NCBI GenBank assembly: GCA_025526935.1
Contig: JAHLKD010000081.1
Location: 186,001 to 250,000, forward strand
DNA length: 64,000 nt
Direction of reading: 5' to 3'
Origin: Cladochytrium replicatum
Lineage: Eukaryota; Chytridiomycota; Chytridiomycetes; Cladochytriales; Cladochytriaceae
This document shows positions 11,638 through 23,005 of this stretch, one piece after another. Every line of letters starts with the position of its first letter. Position 1 is the first letter of the stretch. The translations under genes were made by a program, and so were the position numbers. A model generated the notes under the pieces. The model made no database searches, was not told where the DNA came from, and worked only from the letters and a program-made list of their open reading frames with translations.

Positions 11638-13002
11638 ATCGCTCCCACAACGATCAAGCGCCACTCGTTCTCGCTGACTGACCGAGGGGAGTTCAGAATC
11701 ATGGGCGTTTGTCAAGAGGGAGGCGATTAAATTCTAAGACGTGAAGCTGATTGATATGCTTGCTTACCGTACGGAATAAGTGGTAGCTCTCGTCGCCCTA
11801 TCAAACTTAGCCCCGAAAAGTCCGTGATCAGCTGCCAGTCATTCTATTGCGCTGGCTAACAAGTTGCCGAACGGGAATGACATCAGCAAGAACAGGGGTT
11901 GAGCACCCACGGCGCTGTAGTGGCTAATTTAAAAACAAATCAAAAATATCGAGAAGATGGGCATGTGCGCCAGAAACTGCCAATCCACAAAATGGTTTTG
12001 ATAGTAGGTTGCATCACTGCTTTGATCAGAAATAGCGGCCACCGTAAAAGGCAATTAAATATCCAGAAAACGAATGTGTACCTAAGGCATCTGAAGATTG
12101 CATCGTTGATCCCCTGTTGGAAGCTGGCGGCAAGCGTTTTAGAGATTACGCCGTTGTTGCGATCGGTCAGAATCTGGTACAACGCATCATCTTGTACTGC
12201 ATAAATTTTGGTCAGGCTAGACCGTTCGAGTATTTAGATTCGATTCCTTGAACAAAGTAGAATGGGCACCAATCTCGCTGCATTAACTGGAACAAACCTT
12301 GCCACGTCGTCCGCTATCGCCCTCCATTCTACCTCTCTGGCTGACATATTAAAATGCAGAATTTCAAAGATTATTCAATTTGGATGATTGGCATGCATAC
12401 CGGCACCCGCACAAACGCATCGTCGGCGGCCCGCACTAACTCTCTCTCCCAAAATCCGTTCGCTTTAGTCCGTCCAGTAACAGTTGTGGAGCTCGCCATT
12501 TGGAGTGTGCTGAGCAAAAACTCTCTGCTTTCCTGGGAGCCAGCATAGCAGACTTCTTCTGCTTGACATATCGCAGCAGCGTTAAGTTCGGTTCCATTCC
12601 AACCCAAATCCGGAATACCCACGCAAGCCACCCGCAACCCCCTCGACACTGCCACCGCAACGCGTCGCGCTTTCTCCCCCCAACCGCAAACCGCGACCAG
12701 ATCCAAAAGGTAAGTGGGCGATGCCATCCCCACTCGGCGCTATTGCCCTCGCAGCCGTTCACGCAAGCCCAGTCGGGCCCACTGGCGTTCATAGGGTAGA
12801 GCCTCACAGCGTCAAGGGATTGGCTTTCAGTACCTGACTGTCCCCTTGTCTTTGAAGACGCGCTTAGCTGCGTTCACCGTGACATTTGTTTTTATTCATA
12901 TGATTTGGATCGTTTCTGACCTCGCTGTCCATACTTGCACGTATCCAATCCCGGGAATCCTCAATCTCATCCGTCGGGCGACACGGAGCACAACCGACGC
13001 GT

Positions 13003-13086
13003 CACGGAAGAACGAACAGCAGTCACATCACACGGACGGTATCAACGGATGCAACACGGAAGAACGAACAGCAATCACATCACATG
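13003..13086. repeat. 52 bp tandem duplication, partial second copy
   Basis: The string CACGGAAGAACGAACAGC recurs at 13003 and 13055, in both cases followed by a closely matching TCACATCACA segment. The second copy is shorter and has one or more mismatches. Confidence 0.85.
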
Positions 13087-13509
13087 GAGGCATCTGGAGG
13101 ACAGGGGTTTGATGATTAAACGTGGACAAACCACACCTGCACTCAAAACCAAGCTTCGTAGTAGTTATTAAAAATACATTGATAATTTAATAAGTCTACC
13201 ATGTTGATTTTCCAAAAGATGAGTTAAAGCTGATGCGATTGCATAGCGTCAAAGGCATCAGCAGCAATCGTACCGACGTTACTTTGAATTCCGTGTGATT
13301 TGTTTCTTATCCAACGAAATGGCTTGGGCTGAGCAACACGAACGGGCACACAAGGTCGACCTAACCACCATCGATTGTCCGAATCGCTCGCTGAGAACAT
13401 TCCCGGAACCATTGGAAGCTCGCATCGCAAATTTTGAACTCGCTGTGTGCTGCGTTTGCAGTCTCCGACTCAGACCATCCATTAATTCCCGCCGCATCGC
13501 TCATAATCA

Positions 13510-14413
13510 ATGGTAAGCGTTAGTGGAGACGTTCATTGACATTAGACCGAGTGCAATACGGCTATGAGAAGGACTCGCTGCGAACTCTGTACCCTCACAT
13601 CGAGAACTTTGACATATTTGTTGACCACCTCATGAGATCTCCCGCTGACCATTTCCAAATCTTTCCTCCCCGTCGGTACTACCACCGACTCCTCATTTTT
13701 CGGGCCATAGTCAAACACACTCAAGACCTACATCGCAGCAGTGCGAGCGACCCTGACTGCCGCAATGTGTCTCGAAAACTTTGCGTCGCAGCACGTCGAG
13801 AGACACAACAAGCCCGAAGTTGAAGCCAGGTAAATCACCGTACAATCATTCTTTAAATCTCTCTAACCGAGGCAAAGGGCGACACCAGAAGTCCTGCTGA
13901 CTCCGGTGGTCATTTCGCGGAACGAGAACGAGAAGGTGCTGATCGAAGGGAGTGTCAACTCGGTGCGTGTGAGCATCAAGATTAAGCAGGCAGACGAAAT
14001 CGAGAGGATATTGTGCCACAAGTTTACGCGGTTCATGATGATGCGCGCGGAAAGCTTTGTGATTTTGCGAAGGAAGCCGGTGGAGGTAAATGCTCAGCGA
14101 CAGTGAATGTGGAGGTTCTAAGATATGTGTGCATATAGGGATACGATATCAGCTTCTTGATCACAAACTTCCACACAGAGCAAATGTACAAGCACAAACT
14201 AGTGGACTTCATCATCCAGTTTATGGAGGAAGTGGACAAGGAAATCAGCGAGATGAAGATCAGTTTGAACGCCAGAGCCCGCATTGTTGCAGAATCGGTT
14301 AGTCATCTATATTAATGAGATGACCGTACTAAACTTTTAAGTTTGCTCTTCTCTTAACAAAGTATCTCCTGCAGGTGAGCGTAAAGTACTCCTCTTGTCA
14401 CATCAGCTACTGA
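13510..14413 (+). CDS. ARPC4: Arp2/3 complex subunit 4 (ARPC4/p20)
   Basis: Exons 13510-13512 (the ATG alone), 13711-13829, 13878-14085 and 14139-14297 join in frame with GT-AG introns. A last exon begins near 14342 or 14362 and ends at a TGA at 14411-14413. The protein reads [16 protein letters not shown], then [71 protein letters not shown] and [18 protein letters not shown], matching ARPC4 along its whole length. Through exon 4 it is 163 residues, against a usual total of 168, so the last few residues are the uncertain part: the acceptor at 14361 gives an AESYLLQ end close to family ends. ARPC4 forms the core of the Arp2/3 complex with ARPC2 and holds the complex on the mother actin filament. 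An in-frame TAG directly before exon 2 forces a separate start exon. Confidence 0.92.
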
Positions 14414-14838
14414 TGAGTTTCCGTTACAGTTCCCGTGAGATCGTTAGCTGATTTTGCAACAGGTTTTCCTCCTATGCACCAGATGTGTGTTCAATAATAA
14501 GAGCCTGTTTTATGTTGTACCTTTTCGCCTTCTGCACAAGCCGGAACATGATAATTGTCATTGATGCTGTTCGCTAAACGAGCATTTGATGTTTCGTTGC
14601 TGAAAAACATTCAACATGCAAGACCAATATCAGTTTCAACAAATGCCGTCTCGCTGGTGATCAACAGCACTCAGGGCCGAGAAGCACATTGACGAATAAT
14701 ATGGACGCAACACAGCAAAAAACAAATATATGGGCAAAATAGGAATAGACTTTTGGACATGCAAAAATGTCCACGAGATGGAATAAGGAAATCGTCCAAA
14801 AACCCACACAAGTACCTCGCATCATCCCAAAAATCTGA
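14414..14838. other. Intergenic between convergent ARPC4 and PRELI genes
   Basis: Holds the 3' flanks of both neighbours. No motif, repeat or RNA gene was seen. Confidence 0.5.
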
Positions 14839-15495
14839 TCACGGAGCAGCAGCAGCCGCCGCCGGCCCAGCAAAGCCAGTTCGAAGCTCTTCAAATCCGT
14901 CCGAGATAAATCCCTCGAGTCCCCGTGCCTCCGCAATCACCTTATCCACGACCATCTCAAGCGCTCTCCTCCCCTTTTCCGCGTTTGTCTTGAAACTAGA
15001 AACGCACACATCCTCCATCATCCCCGCCACGGCTTTGAATGCCGACGATGCGACGCTTGTCGTTGTTGCAACGGCATCCGATGGCGTCGAGGACCCCGCA
15101 ACCACAGACGCTCGCTGCTCGAATATGGTCTTTGTGGCATCAGTGGGATCTGCACGGTATACGCACGTTTCTGTGACGGTGAGGAGGTTGCGCAGGGTAA
15201 GGTTGACGCTCTGGGCGGTGTATTCGCGGGTGTTTGGGTTGAGCTCAGATACTTCGCGGAAGTAGGCGTATTCGGGGATAGATGGCATGAGTCTTCTGAG
15301 CAGGGAAGGTGCGTTTTGTTTGCAGCACAGCAGTCGCTCGGTGCGGAGAACGCCTGTTTGTGGGTCTACGGAGCGGGAAAGGATGTCGACGGAGAGGACG
15401 TGGTCGGATAATTCGTTCGGGTACTTTCGCCAGTTCGCTCGGGTTAGAGTATCCCAAGGGTGGTCGAACTGGTGGGTTGCTTGGAAAAGCTTCAT
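14839..15495 (-). CDS. PRELI/MSF1 (Ups-like) mitochondrial lipid-transfer protein
   Basis: Uninterrupted frame of 218 residues starting MKLFQATHQFDHPWDTLTRA, the hallmark N-terminus of PRELI/MSF1 proteins (Ups1-3, PRELID). NPNTREYTAQSVNLTL and LTVTETCVYR are typical of the later beta strands. The C-terminal part is predicted helical, ending in GPAAAAAAP. Upstream in-frame Met codons exist to 15630, but the family start at 15495 is preferred. Family members bind Mdm35/TRIAP1 in the intermembrane space and shuttle phosphatidic acid or phosphatidylserine between mitochondrial membranes. Which lipid cannot be told here. It is convergent with ARPC4 and lies in the same direction as NAP1. No intron is needed, unusual in this window. 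Confidence 0.88.
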   Translation of the reverse strand: MKLFQATHQFDHPWDTLTRANWRKYPNELSDHVLSVDILSRSVDPQTGVLRTERLLCCKQNAPSLLRRLMPSIPEYAYFREVSELNPNTREYTAQSVNLTLRNLLTVTETCVYRADPTDATKTIFEQRASVVAGSSTPSDAVATTTSVASSAFKAVAGMMEDVCVSSFKTNAEKGRRALEMVVDKVIAEARGLEGFISDGFEELRTGFAGPAAAAAAP

Positions 15496-16445
15496 TATAT
15501 TTTTCTGGCGGGAATAAATCGGTTGACGCTGTGACACTAATTTAAAGCCCCTCAGCAGAGACAAATATGGCTCACCTCTAGACACCACACACAGCGCAAC
15601 GCTAGCCGCTATGGAAGTTGATTGATTCAAGCAGTCTTTGGAGCGATCTAGTCAGACAGCAATGTAGATTCTCCGCGCAACGTGGGCTGGGATGCGATCG
15701 TCCGCCGAGATTAATGATTTGGGGGCGTTGGGACTGAGAAATGGCAAAGCGGGTGTGGCGAAGGGATCTGGGTGATAAAAAAGAAACCAGATTGACCGAA
15801 AGAAGGTGGTCGAGAACAACCGTGGAATGCTTGGTTGGCCATAGAGGGACCTGCGCTATAAGGGAAAGCAAATACGCAGCGCGGCGTTATTATGGCAGAC
15901 ATGCCAATTTTGATGGTTGATAACATGTGAGAATGATCACACTTGGGTAGATATTAACTCATAAATACACAACAAAGTCCCGGGCAGACTCGTTGAACAA
16001 TGGGCAACGCTTTTGTCGAGAACCAATCTATTGTTGCTGTTAAAGAAGAGGGAATCAGAAAAGTGTAAGCAGCATCATTCTTTTGTCCCTTACCTTGCAT
16101 TCAGGTTTCTGGCGGTATCATGCATTCAATACAGATCGGGAATCAGCTGGGATCCAGTTAGATTTGCGAATTCATCATACCTCAGCGGGTGGTCCAGCCG
16201 GAGCCTGCAGTGAAGTAAAACAGTTTCTTATCAATGAATGCTGAAAAGAAATCGACCGCCACAGAAAATAGGCAAGAAGATCATGGTAATGTAGACAAAG
16301 TCGGAACATAGTATAGTATTTTTGTATCCAGACACTTTCAAACTCGCTGCCTCAAGAAAATACACCCCAAATATCCACCTTTCGCTCTTTTGAGTACCGA
16401 AATGGTCGCGCAAGACCTATTAATCTCCCTTCAAGCTTGACTCCT
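15496..16445. other. Intergenic, no gene seen
   Basis: Promoter of the PRELI-like gene and 3' flank of NAP1. Open frames are short and featureless. Confidence 0.5.
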
Positions 16446-17979
16446 TCACTGAAGGCAACACGATACGAAGCGCAACGAAAGCAAGGAAAAAGAACGGGTT
16501 TGTGTCAACAAACGGGGATTAAAAAGAAGTAGACCCAGAAAGTAGAATAGCGAAAGGAACAAGCAAAAAGTCATTCAACTCACCTCGTCGTCATCGTCTT
16601 CATCGTCGTCGTCATCGCCACCTTCCTCGCCTTCAAAAATTGCAACTTCAACAAAATATCATCATCTCCACATGTTGCATGAAGTTCATACCTTCATCAT
16701 CAATGTCAAAGTCTTCGTCATCAAACTCGCCCTCCTCGTACTCAAGAGCCTTGCCGGTGAACCAATCAATGGCGCGCGGGATGAGCTTCTCCTTGATGAT
16801 CTCGCCCAACTCGTAGTCAAACTCGAGCTTCTCCTCGATATCCTGGAGCTCATCCTCCTCAACGTTCTCAGAGTCAGTTGGTGCCTTCGGGGGCTTGAAG
16901 AATGTGAAGAAGGTCTCTGCGGGAACGGTTTTCTTCACAGTGCGGGTCTTGTTGGTACCTTAATCGTGAGAACGTTGGCAGAAGTCGACAAGGGGCAAAT
17001 TGTTTTTAAAATACCCTTGTGTCGCTGCTTCTTGATCTCGACCTTGACGGAAAGGTCCTGGCCTTCTTTCCAGGTGATTGTGCATCCTTCGGCGTGGTCG
17101 TAAACAAAGTCGCCTGGAGGTAGATCAGGTCAATAGTGTATACAGTCACCAAAGTGCTCTTGTATTTACCATAGGTAACGTCAGGCGAGCTCAACAAGAA
17201 GTAGGTCTTTGTGAGCTCAGAGTCGGTGAAGAATGCGTTCTCAGAGAAGCTGAAAGTCAATTTGAAACCCTTTTTAAGCAGATAAGCAATGGTTCGACGA
17301 GATGATTTGGAATCTACTAACTGGGTTGCCGTCGAGGAATTCAACTTTGATGTCAGTCAAAGACTTCAATGCCTCTTCGTCACGCTCAGTGATCTGCTCA
17401 GCGATTTGGGGGTGGTTCTTGAGAACTGTGAGCCAGAACTGGGGCACACCAGATGTGTTGGCGTCGAAGGGAGGAAGAGGAGTCGCCTGTACATCGGCTT
17501 CACCGTCTTCGTCATCCTTCTTCTCGGGTTTGCGGGTTGACTCCTCCTCAGAGGGCTCCGACTTGCCGGCAATGATTTCAGCACGCTGCATTCAATGATT
17601 CCAGTCAAAATCTCAAGTTCAAATTAAAGCATAGAGTACACGTACGCGGTCGTAGAGAGGCTGGTTAAGTGCCAAGTACTTGCGGTCAAGGGCGAGGATC
17701 TCCTCACGGAACTTCGCCTCCAACTCGGTGTGCTTGTCCTACACATCAAGATATCGGGTCAGCGGATTGATAAAAGCGACATGAGCATAGGTCGCAGCAC
17801 ACCAATATCTATGCCCAGCAGAAAAGAACTAACCTGCAAGTTTTTAAGAGCATCTAGACGCTTCTGAACCTGAGGAGGGATCATGGTAGAAGTAGTTTCT
17901 GTGTTGCGATCAAGCAGACAGTCAGACATGAGCTCGCGATTACGATCTCGGGTAAGCGCCTTCCATACTAACCGGCCAT
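16446..17979 (-). CDS. NAP1: Nucleosome assembly protein NAP1
   Basis: The first exon is only 7 bp (17979-17973, ATG GCC G); joined to 17898 it gives MAETTSTMIPPQVQKRLDAL. Further exons encode HTELEAKFREEILALDRKYL, a Glu/Lys linker, PQFWLTVLKNHPQIAEQITE, LTFSFSENAFFTDSELTKTY, then VKKTVPAETFFTFFKPPKAP and EIIKEKLIPRAIDWFTGKAL: the NAP fold in the normal order. It ends with an Asp/Glu-rich tail (EGEEGGDDDDDEDDDDE) that binds histones. After the tail a GTGAGT donor is followed by a CAG acceptor directly before a TGA at 16446-16448, so the last exon may carry only the stop codon; reading through the donor adds about 22 residues. NAP1 chaperones H2A-H2B between cytoplasm and nucleus. It is divergent from GUP1. 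Confidence 0.92.
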
Positions 17980-18075
17980 TCTCGCTGATGGATATTTCCG
18001 TTTCGTCAAACGTTTTCTTTTTTGAAATGAAAAAACGAAAATACGTCCGAAATTAAGGTGAGGTGGCGCAGTGAG
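17980..18075. promoter_or_regulatory. Shared NAP1/GUP1 promoter
   Basis: Only 96 bp separate the two start codons, which point away from each other. The middle contains an A/T tract with an imperfect inverted repeat (CGTTTTCTTTTTT facing AAAAAACGAAAA), a plausible nucleosome-free core for both directions. The inference rests on spacing. Confidence 0.55.
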
Positions 18076-20149
18076 ATGGTGACCAAGAGACCGTCGCATA
18101 TGAGCTTGACAGTCCCCATGGAGAGCGACGATGCTGGCAACAACGAGCCATTGCTGATGCACAGGGAGCAGAAGAAACCGAAGGAAGATAGGAAAATAGA
18201 GTTTACAGCTTACTATGTGATCGTAGCAGCAGCAGTGGTGGTGATGACATGGTGCGCTTATGATATCAGCAAAGGTGAGAGCATCAGAGCAAATATCAAG
18301 TCATTGCTGATCCATTTCAACTTTAGAATCGAACCCGCAGTTTGCTTCGTACAAACACAGACTGTCGAAAGGCTGGATCCCAGGCTTCAATTGGATCGTA
18401 CGTGTCACACTTTGCTCGGCCATGATTTCTATGATGCTGACTTGCATGCAACCACAGGATACCAGCGACGCACAATACGGGTCTTTCAGGAAGAATCTTC
18501 CGTCCCTGGCAATCCTCTCCGCTGTCCAAGTGGCCCTGACCCGCTTGATCCTACCACTTCTTTTCCCAAGTTCTTTCCCTTTCGTTCGCCAATACGTCCG
18601 AATCATCATCGGTCTCGCCTTCTTATTTGCGCTTTATGGCTCATCGGCGCTCAAAATTCTAGCCATAATCACAATCAACTTTGCTATCTCGAGGACGTTC
18701 GGTTCTTCCCTCGCAGGTCCGCTCATATGTTGGGGGTTTGGGATCGGCCTGCTTTTCTCAAACCACTACTTGCACGGGTATCAGTGGAGCACAATAGGGC
18801 TTGGACAACTGGATAGTTGGAAGGGTCTGTTGCCTCGTTGGTGGATCAACTTCAACTTCACTCTTCTCAGAATGATCTCGTACTCGATGGACTACCATCG
18901 AAAGCTTAATGGGATCACTGGTCCATTGAAGAGGTCACAAAGCTCCAGTGCGATTGCAACGAGCTTTGAGTCTCCAGAGTCGGAGAGTAATCCCGGAGCC
19001 GCGGAATTCGGGATCGTCAACTATGCTGCGTACATGCTTTATGTGCCTTTGTACATGGCTGGACCGATCGTAACGTTCACAGATTTCATCAAACAAGTAC
19101 GGCATTCGTCCCATACCAACGTGCCTTCCTAAATCTTGCTTAGTAGTCACGGGACGCAAGAAAGAGTTCTTCGACGTCTCTTTCATCAGTCGCACTGTAC
19201 GGAATTCGATGGCTTTCATGCTTCCTGCTGCTAGAGCTTATGGCCCATGCAATCCATGTGGTTGCGATTAAAGACGCTAAAGCATGGAGCGGATTCTCAG
19301 CGTTCCAGATGAGCATGGTTGGATTCTGGAACTTGAAGAACATCTGGCTGAAGGTACTCGTTTTGATGGTATCGTGAGCTCGTGCTCAGACTGATCTGCC
19401 CTCAGCTTCTTGTGATTTGGAGGTTCTTCAGACTATGGGCAATGGCCGAAGGTATCGAGTCTCCAGAAAACATGACTCGCTGCATGAGCAACAATTACTC
19501 CGCTATGGGTTTCTGGAGGCACTGGCATCGAAGTTACAATCGTTGGCTCGTAAAGTACGTTTGCTAGAGTTTGTCCCCTTGCGCTATTCACCCTCTTCAT
19601 TGCGCAGATATCTATATGTCCCATTGGGAGGTCGACGATATTACTTGTTGAACATCTGGGTCGTTTTCTCCTTTGTTGCGGTCTGGCACGACATCGAACT
19701 ACGGTTACTATACTGGGGATGGCTTGTTGTGCTATTCATTCTTCCCGAGTTCCTCCTTACACAATTGACAAAAACAGCACGCGTAAGACCCAAACTCTTC
19801 CATTGTACGGATTTTCTAATTTCGAATGTTCTGCAGTACAAAAAACTTGGCATTGCTGGCGAACACATCAGCGCTTTCGGTGGAACATTGAACGTTTATC
19901 TTATGATGACGGCAAATCTGGTTGGGTTTGCAGTTGGTGTCGATGGCATCCAAGAGATGCTTTCGCGGTTGTTTACCCCTGACGGTGAGTGAACAAGTAA
20001 GCAATAACACTAACGCTCAACTCTAGACAAAACAAATAGGGGTCACGTTCATATTATGCAGTATTGTTGCCATATTCAGTGCTGTTCATTTAATGTTCCG
20101 ATGGGAAGAAGACGGGAGAAAGGCAAAAGATAAAGGAAATCAAAAATAA
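18076..20149 (+). CDS. GUP1: GUP1-type MBOAT membrane O-acyltransferase
   Basis: About seven exons; the first is 18076-18274 and the second starts at 18327. The N-terminus is cytosolic and acidic, then a membrane segment ([17 protein letters not shown]). Luminal family motifs follow ([27 protein letters not shown]), then a run of membrane helices with [49 protein letters not shown] and [20 protein letters not shown]. The MBOAT catalytic His is in [17 protein letters not shown]. The protein ends [18 protein letters not shown]. Gup1 acylates and remodels GPI anchors in the ER and affects glycerol uptake and wall integrity in yeast. The reading frame is intact once introns near 18378-18460, 19097, 19355, 19550, 19780 and 19985 are removed. 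Two ATGs further in (18100, 18118) are alternatives for the start. Confidence 0.9.
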
Positions 20150-21904
20150 AAGATTATCCAACCAACGAATGATGTGATTTCCCACAAGGATTGCCAAGGC
20201 ATTGTGGGGATGAACCCCAGCTGATTTTGTCTGAAAATGCAGACATATTTATTCCTTTTGTATTGGTTGGAGGTCAAACCAACGATTCATGCCCCTGTGA
20301 TGTAGCTTCATCAGGCGCATTGCAGTCAAACGTAAAACTTGGTCATCAAGAACACTGAAGGAGGGCTAACATCCGATTCGCGGGGATACTTTCCAATGGG
20401 AATTAAAATCACCTGTACAGTTATGATCAGTGTTTTTCTTTCTCAAGTTGCACCAACACTTCGGTACGGATCACATCAAATCACCACAATCGGACTTACA
20501 CATGTTCAATCTTGGGGTCAACTCCAATCACTTGTCTGACTCGACTTGTCGCAATCGGTGAACGGTGCTCGAAATACGATTCCTTTTACAAAACAAGCAA
20601 GGAGAATGGCGAGCAGCTAAACAGAGCTGAATGGCAAGTATTTCCGTTTTTCATTTCGTTTTGCTGGTAAGTGAAGCAAAATCCAGTGTTGAAGAATATC
20701 CTAGTGCAACTTCAACCAAAATGGGCTATTTTTATCCTTTCCGAATATTTTTAAAAGCATCACCTTAATCTGATTGCTTCTCGAAGATTGTAATCAATAA
20801 ATAACGTGGCGCCATGCATATTTGTTTACTTGCCGTGGTTCACGTGCCACTGTGTTCTTGTGTCGTGTCTCACCAAAAACCACAATGAGCTCTTTTGTTG
20901 AAATCACCTGAGTGGAGTATGAGCAGCCTGTCCACACAAAACAGGCTGTCATAAGGCTTTTCCATTCTGCCCCCAGAGGTATTTTAACCAGAATGACCAA
21001 GTTATAACTCCATGCAGGTGTTGTTCAGGTTCTCAACATAGATCTGACAAAAAGCCGTCAGCAGCACGAACCAGCAAGAATGATTTTAGAAGAAGTGCTC
21101 AAAATGGGTTTGAAATGGGCGCCTTTCTTGGATCCCTTACTGGTGTACAGACAAGTTCTGGACTGGTGCATGACTTAATATTGACCTTCCAGCAGTACGC
21201 GAACATCTTGCATCCTCAGTCCTGAAATGAAGATGATAGTATGGATGAGTATAGTGATGATTCTGATGTAAGGATAATTCTTTCTCTGACAATGATTTAG
21301 TAACTGTGAGATTGCTAGGACATATCCTAAAGAGAATTTGCTCCAGAGCATATCTATGAATATGACAGACTAAGCAACCTACTTCATGTTCAGAGGTAAG
21401 TGGTCTTCAATATTATAAACCTCAAATCAGAGAACTATAAATTGAACTCAAGATGGATTACGAATCATTCAATGACAAAGAGACTGAGAAGCAATCCTTA
21501 CAGTTGGTTATTCCAGTGCCAAGGAATACTATATCGCTGAAATAAATAGGAATGTCAATAAGAAGCAAAATGAAGAGCTGAACTATTTGAAGGCGAACAT
21601 GAATCTCTACTGCTAACAGTCGACTACCAACCTACTGAAGTTGATCATAACCCATCACAACACAGGAGTTATGAAAGGCTTCTGCATTATTTGCGAAGGT
21701 TTTAACAATATATTTAAATTTGATACAATACTTATTACCATTCTTTTAGAACTCGATACAGAGAGCTTTGAAAGAAGTAGAATCACTTAAAGCAATTGCT
21801 CCAAATGACAGCAATTCAGAAAGCTGGTACTGAATTCTTTTGCGGTTGAAGTAGTCTGACCTTGATCACAAATAGGGAAAAAAAAGGACTGTTAAAAACT
21901 AGCA
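20150..21904. other. Decayed intergenic DNA
   Basis: No supported gene. The right half is A/T-rich with short coding-like scraps interrupted by stops, as expected of old transposon remains. The left part is the GUP1 3' flank. Confidence 0.45.
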
Positions 21905-23005
21905 TATCAGACTGTTTGCTATATGGGTTATCCTTTGGGTTGTCTTTTTTCTCTTTGACCTGAGAGTTTTTTTGTCAATCCCTCTTCATTCTTATTTATG
22001 GACTTGTATTTCATGTATTTATATCCATGTTTGGCAGGTCCTGTGTGGAGTGATCTTGGCATTTAGTGGGGAATGTGGTGTGGCTTGGTCCTTTGAGTTG
22101 ATGTGACCAATGTCTTTGACCACAGGTATGCCCACACGCACTATTCACTTGAATATAGGAGTTGATGTGACCAATGTCTTTGACCACAGCATTCCCTGGT
22201 TGCCTGACCAGCTTGGGTGTAGTGTACAGCCTGTCGGAGTATTAGGCATATACACACCTGGGAGAACAGGTACTGGGCCAAGAGACGGAACCTGGAGCTG
22301 TTGTGCTAGCTACAGTACAGCTAAAGACGCCCTACCGCTGCCAGGAGAAGCCCTTGGTTTTTAACAAGGACATTAAGCAGGAAGTCACTTGCGATGATGA
22401 TCATAAGTGTGCTCAGATAGTGCTTAAGTACAATCACTGAAGGCAGAACTGGATAATAATAATGAGAGCCTAATTGAGGTACTAATCTACACAGTACTTA
22501 CCAATCTGCTAGCTAACCTTATGTTAAATTCTGTGTATCCTTGGAGGGCTTACCCATTATTTTGCGCAATAGGCTTTTTCTCTTGGGCTTGAGAGTTTTT
22601 TATGCTATTGCTCGATTTATGTTTTGGGCAGTCATGCTGTTTATTTTCTTTGTTGTCGTTGTTGAATGTTCTTCTGTGTGGGAATATTCTGTGTGGGAAT
22701 ATTTAGTGCGGTGTGAGAGTGGCTGGTTCCTTGAGACAGTGGAACAAACCAAACACTCACACACCACAGGTATATATAAAGGAGACAGTGGAACAAACCG
22801 AACACTCACACACCACAGTCTTTCTGGTCAGCAATCCCAGCCTTGATTTGTATTAGCCACAGAGTGCTTGTGTGCAACAAGGGAATTTGCTTTACCATCA
22901 CCCCATATTCAACTGGGCCAAGAGACGGAACCTGGAGCTGTTGTGCTAGCTAAAGTACAGCTAAAGACACCTCACCGCTTCTAGGAGAAGCCCTTGGTTT
23001 TCAAC
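21905..23005. repeat. Two related, possibly LTR-derived, ~450 bp repeats
   Basis: A block of about 89 bp at 22274-22362 recurs at 22914-23002 with few differences. A second match (a CTTGAGAG/CCTGAGAG segment followed by T-runs) lies about 370 bp before each. So 21905-22365 and 22550-23005 look like two diverged direct copies. Each also contains its own internal duplication ending in ACCACAG: a 31 bp unit at 22095 and 22159, and a 37 bp unit at 22733 and 22782. Solo LTRs with duplicated promoter boxes would look like this; no TG...CA ends or target duplication were established. Confidence 0.55.

Larger units (their letters stand above)
10201..13509. other. Gene-poor stretch upstream of ARPC4
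   Basis: No supported gene. A locally G/C-richer patch at 12370-12810 has long overlapping frames on both strands but no motif or homology I recognise. Two tandem duplications are listed separately. A weak relative of the module array (LDDVEENQPVSS, minus strand) lies near 10660-10690. Confidence 0.45.

Noticed and set aside
12371-12807. Long open frames on both strands in a G/C-richer patch
   Set aside because: Several overlapping frames are open at once, none has a recognised motif, and no splice partner was found; composition explains it.
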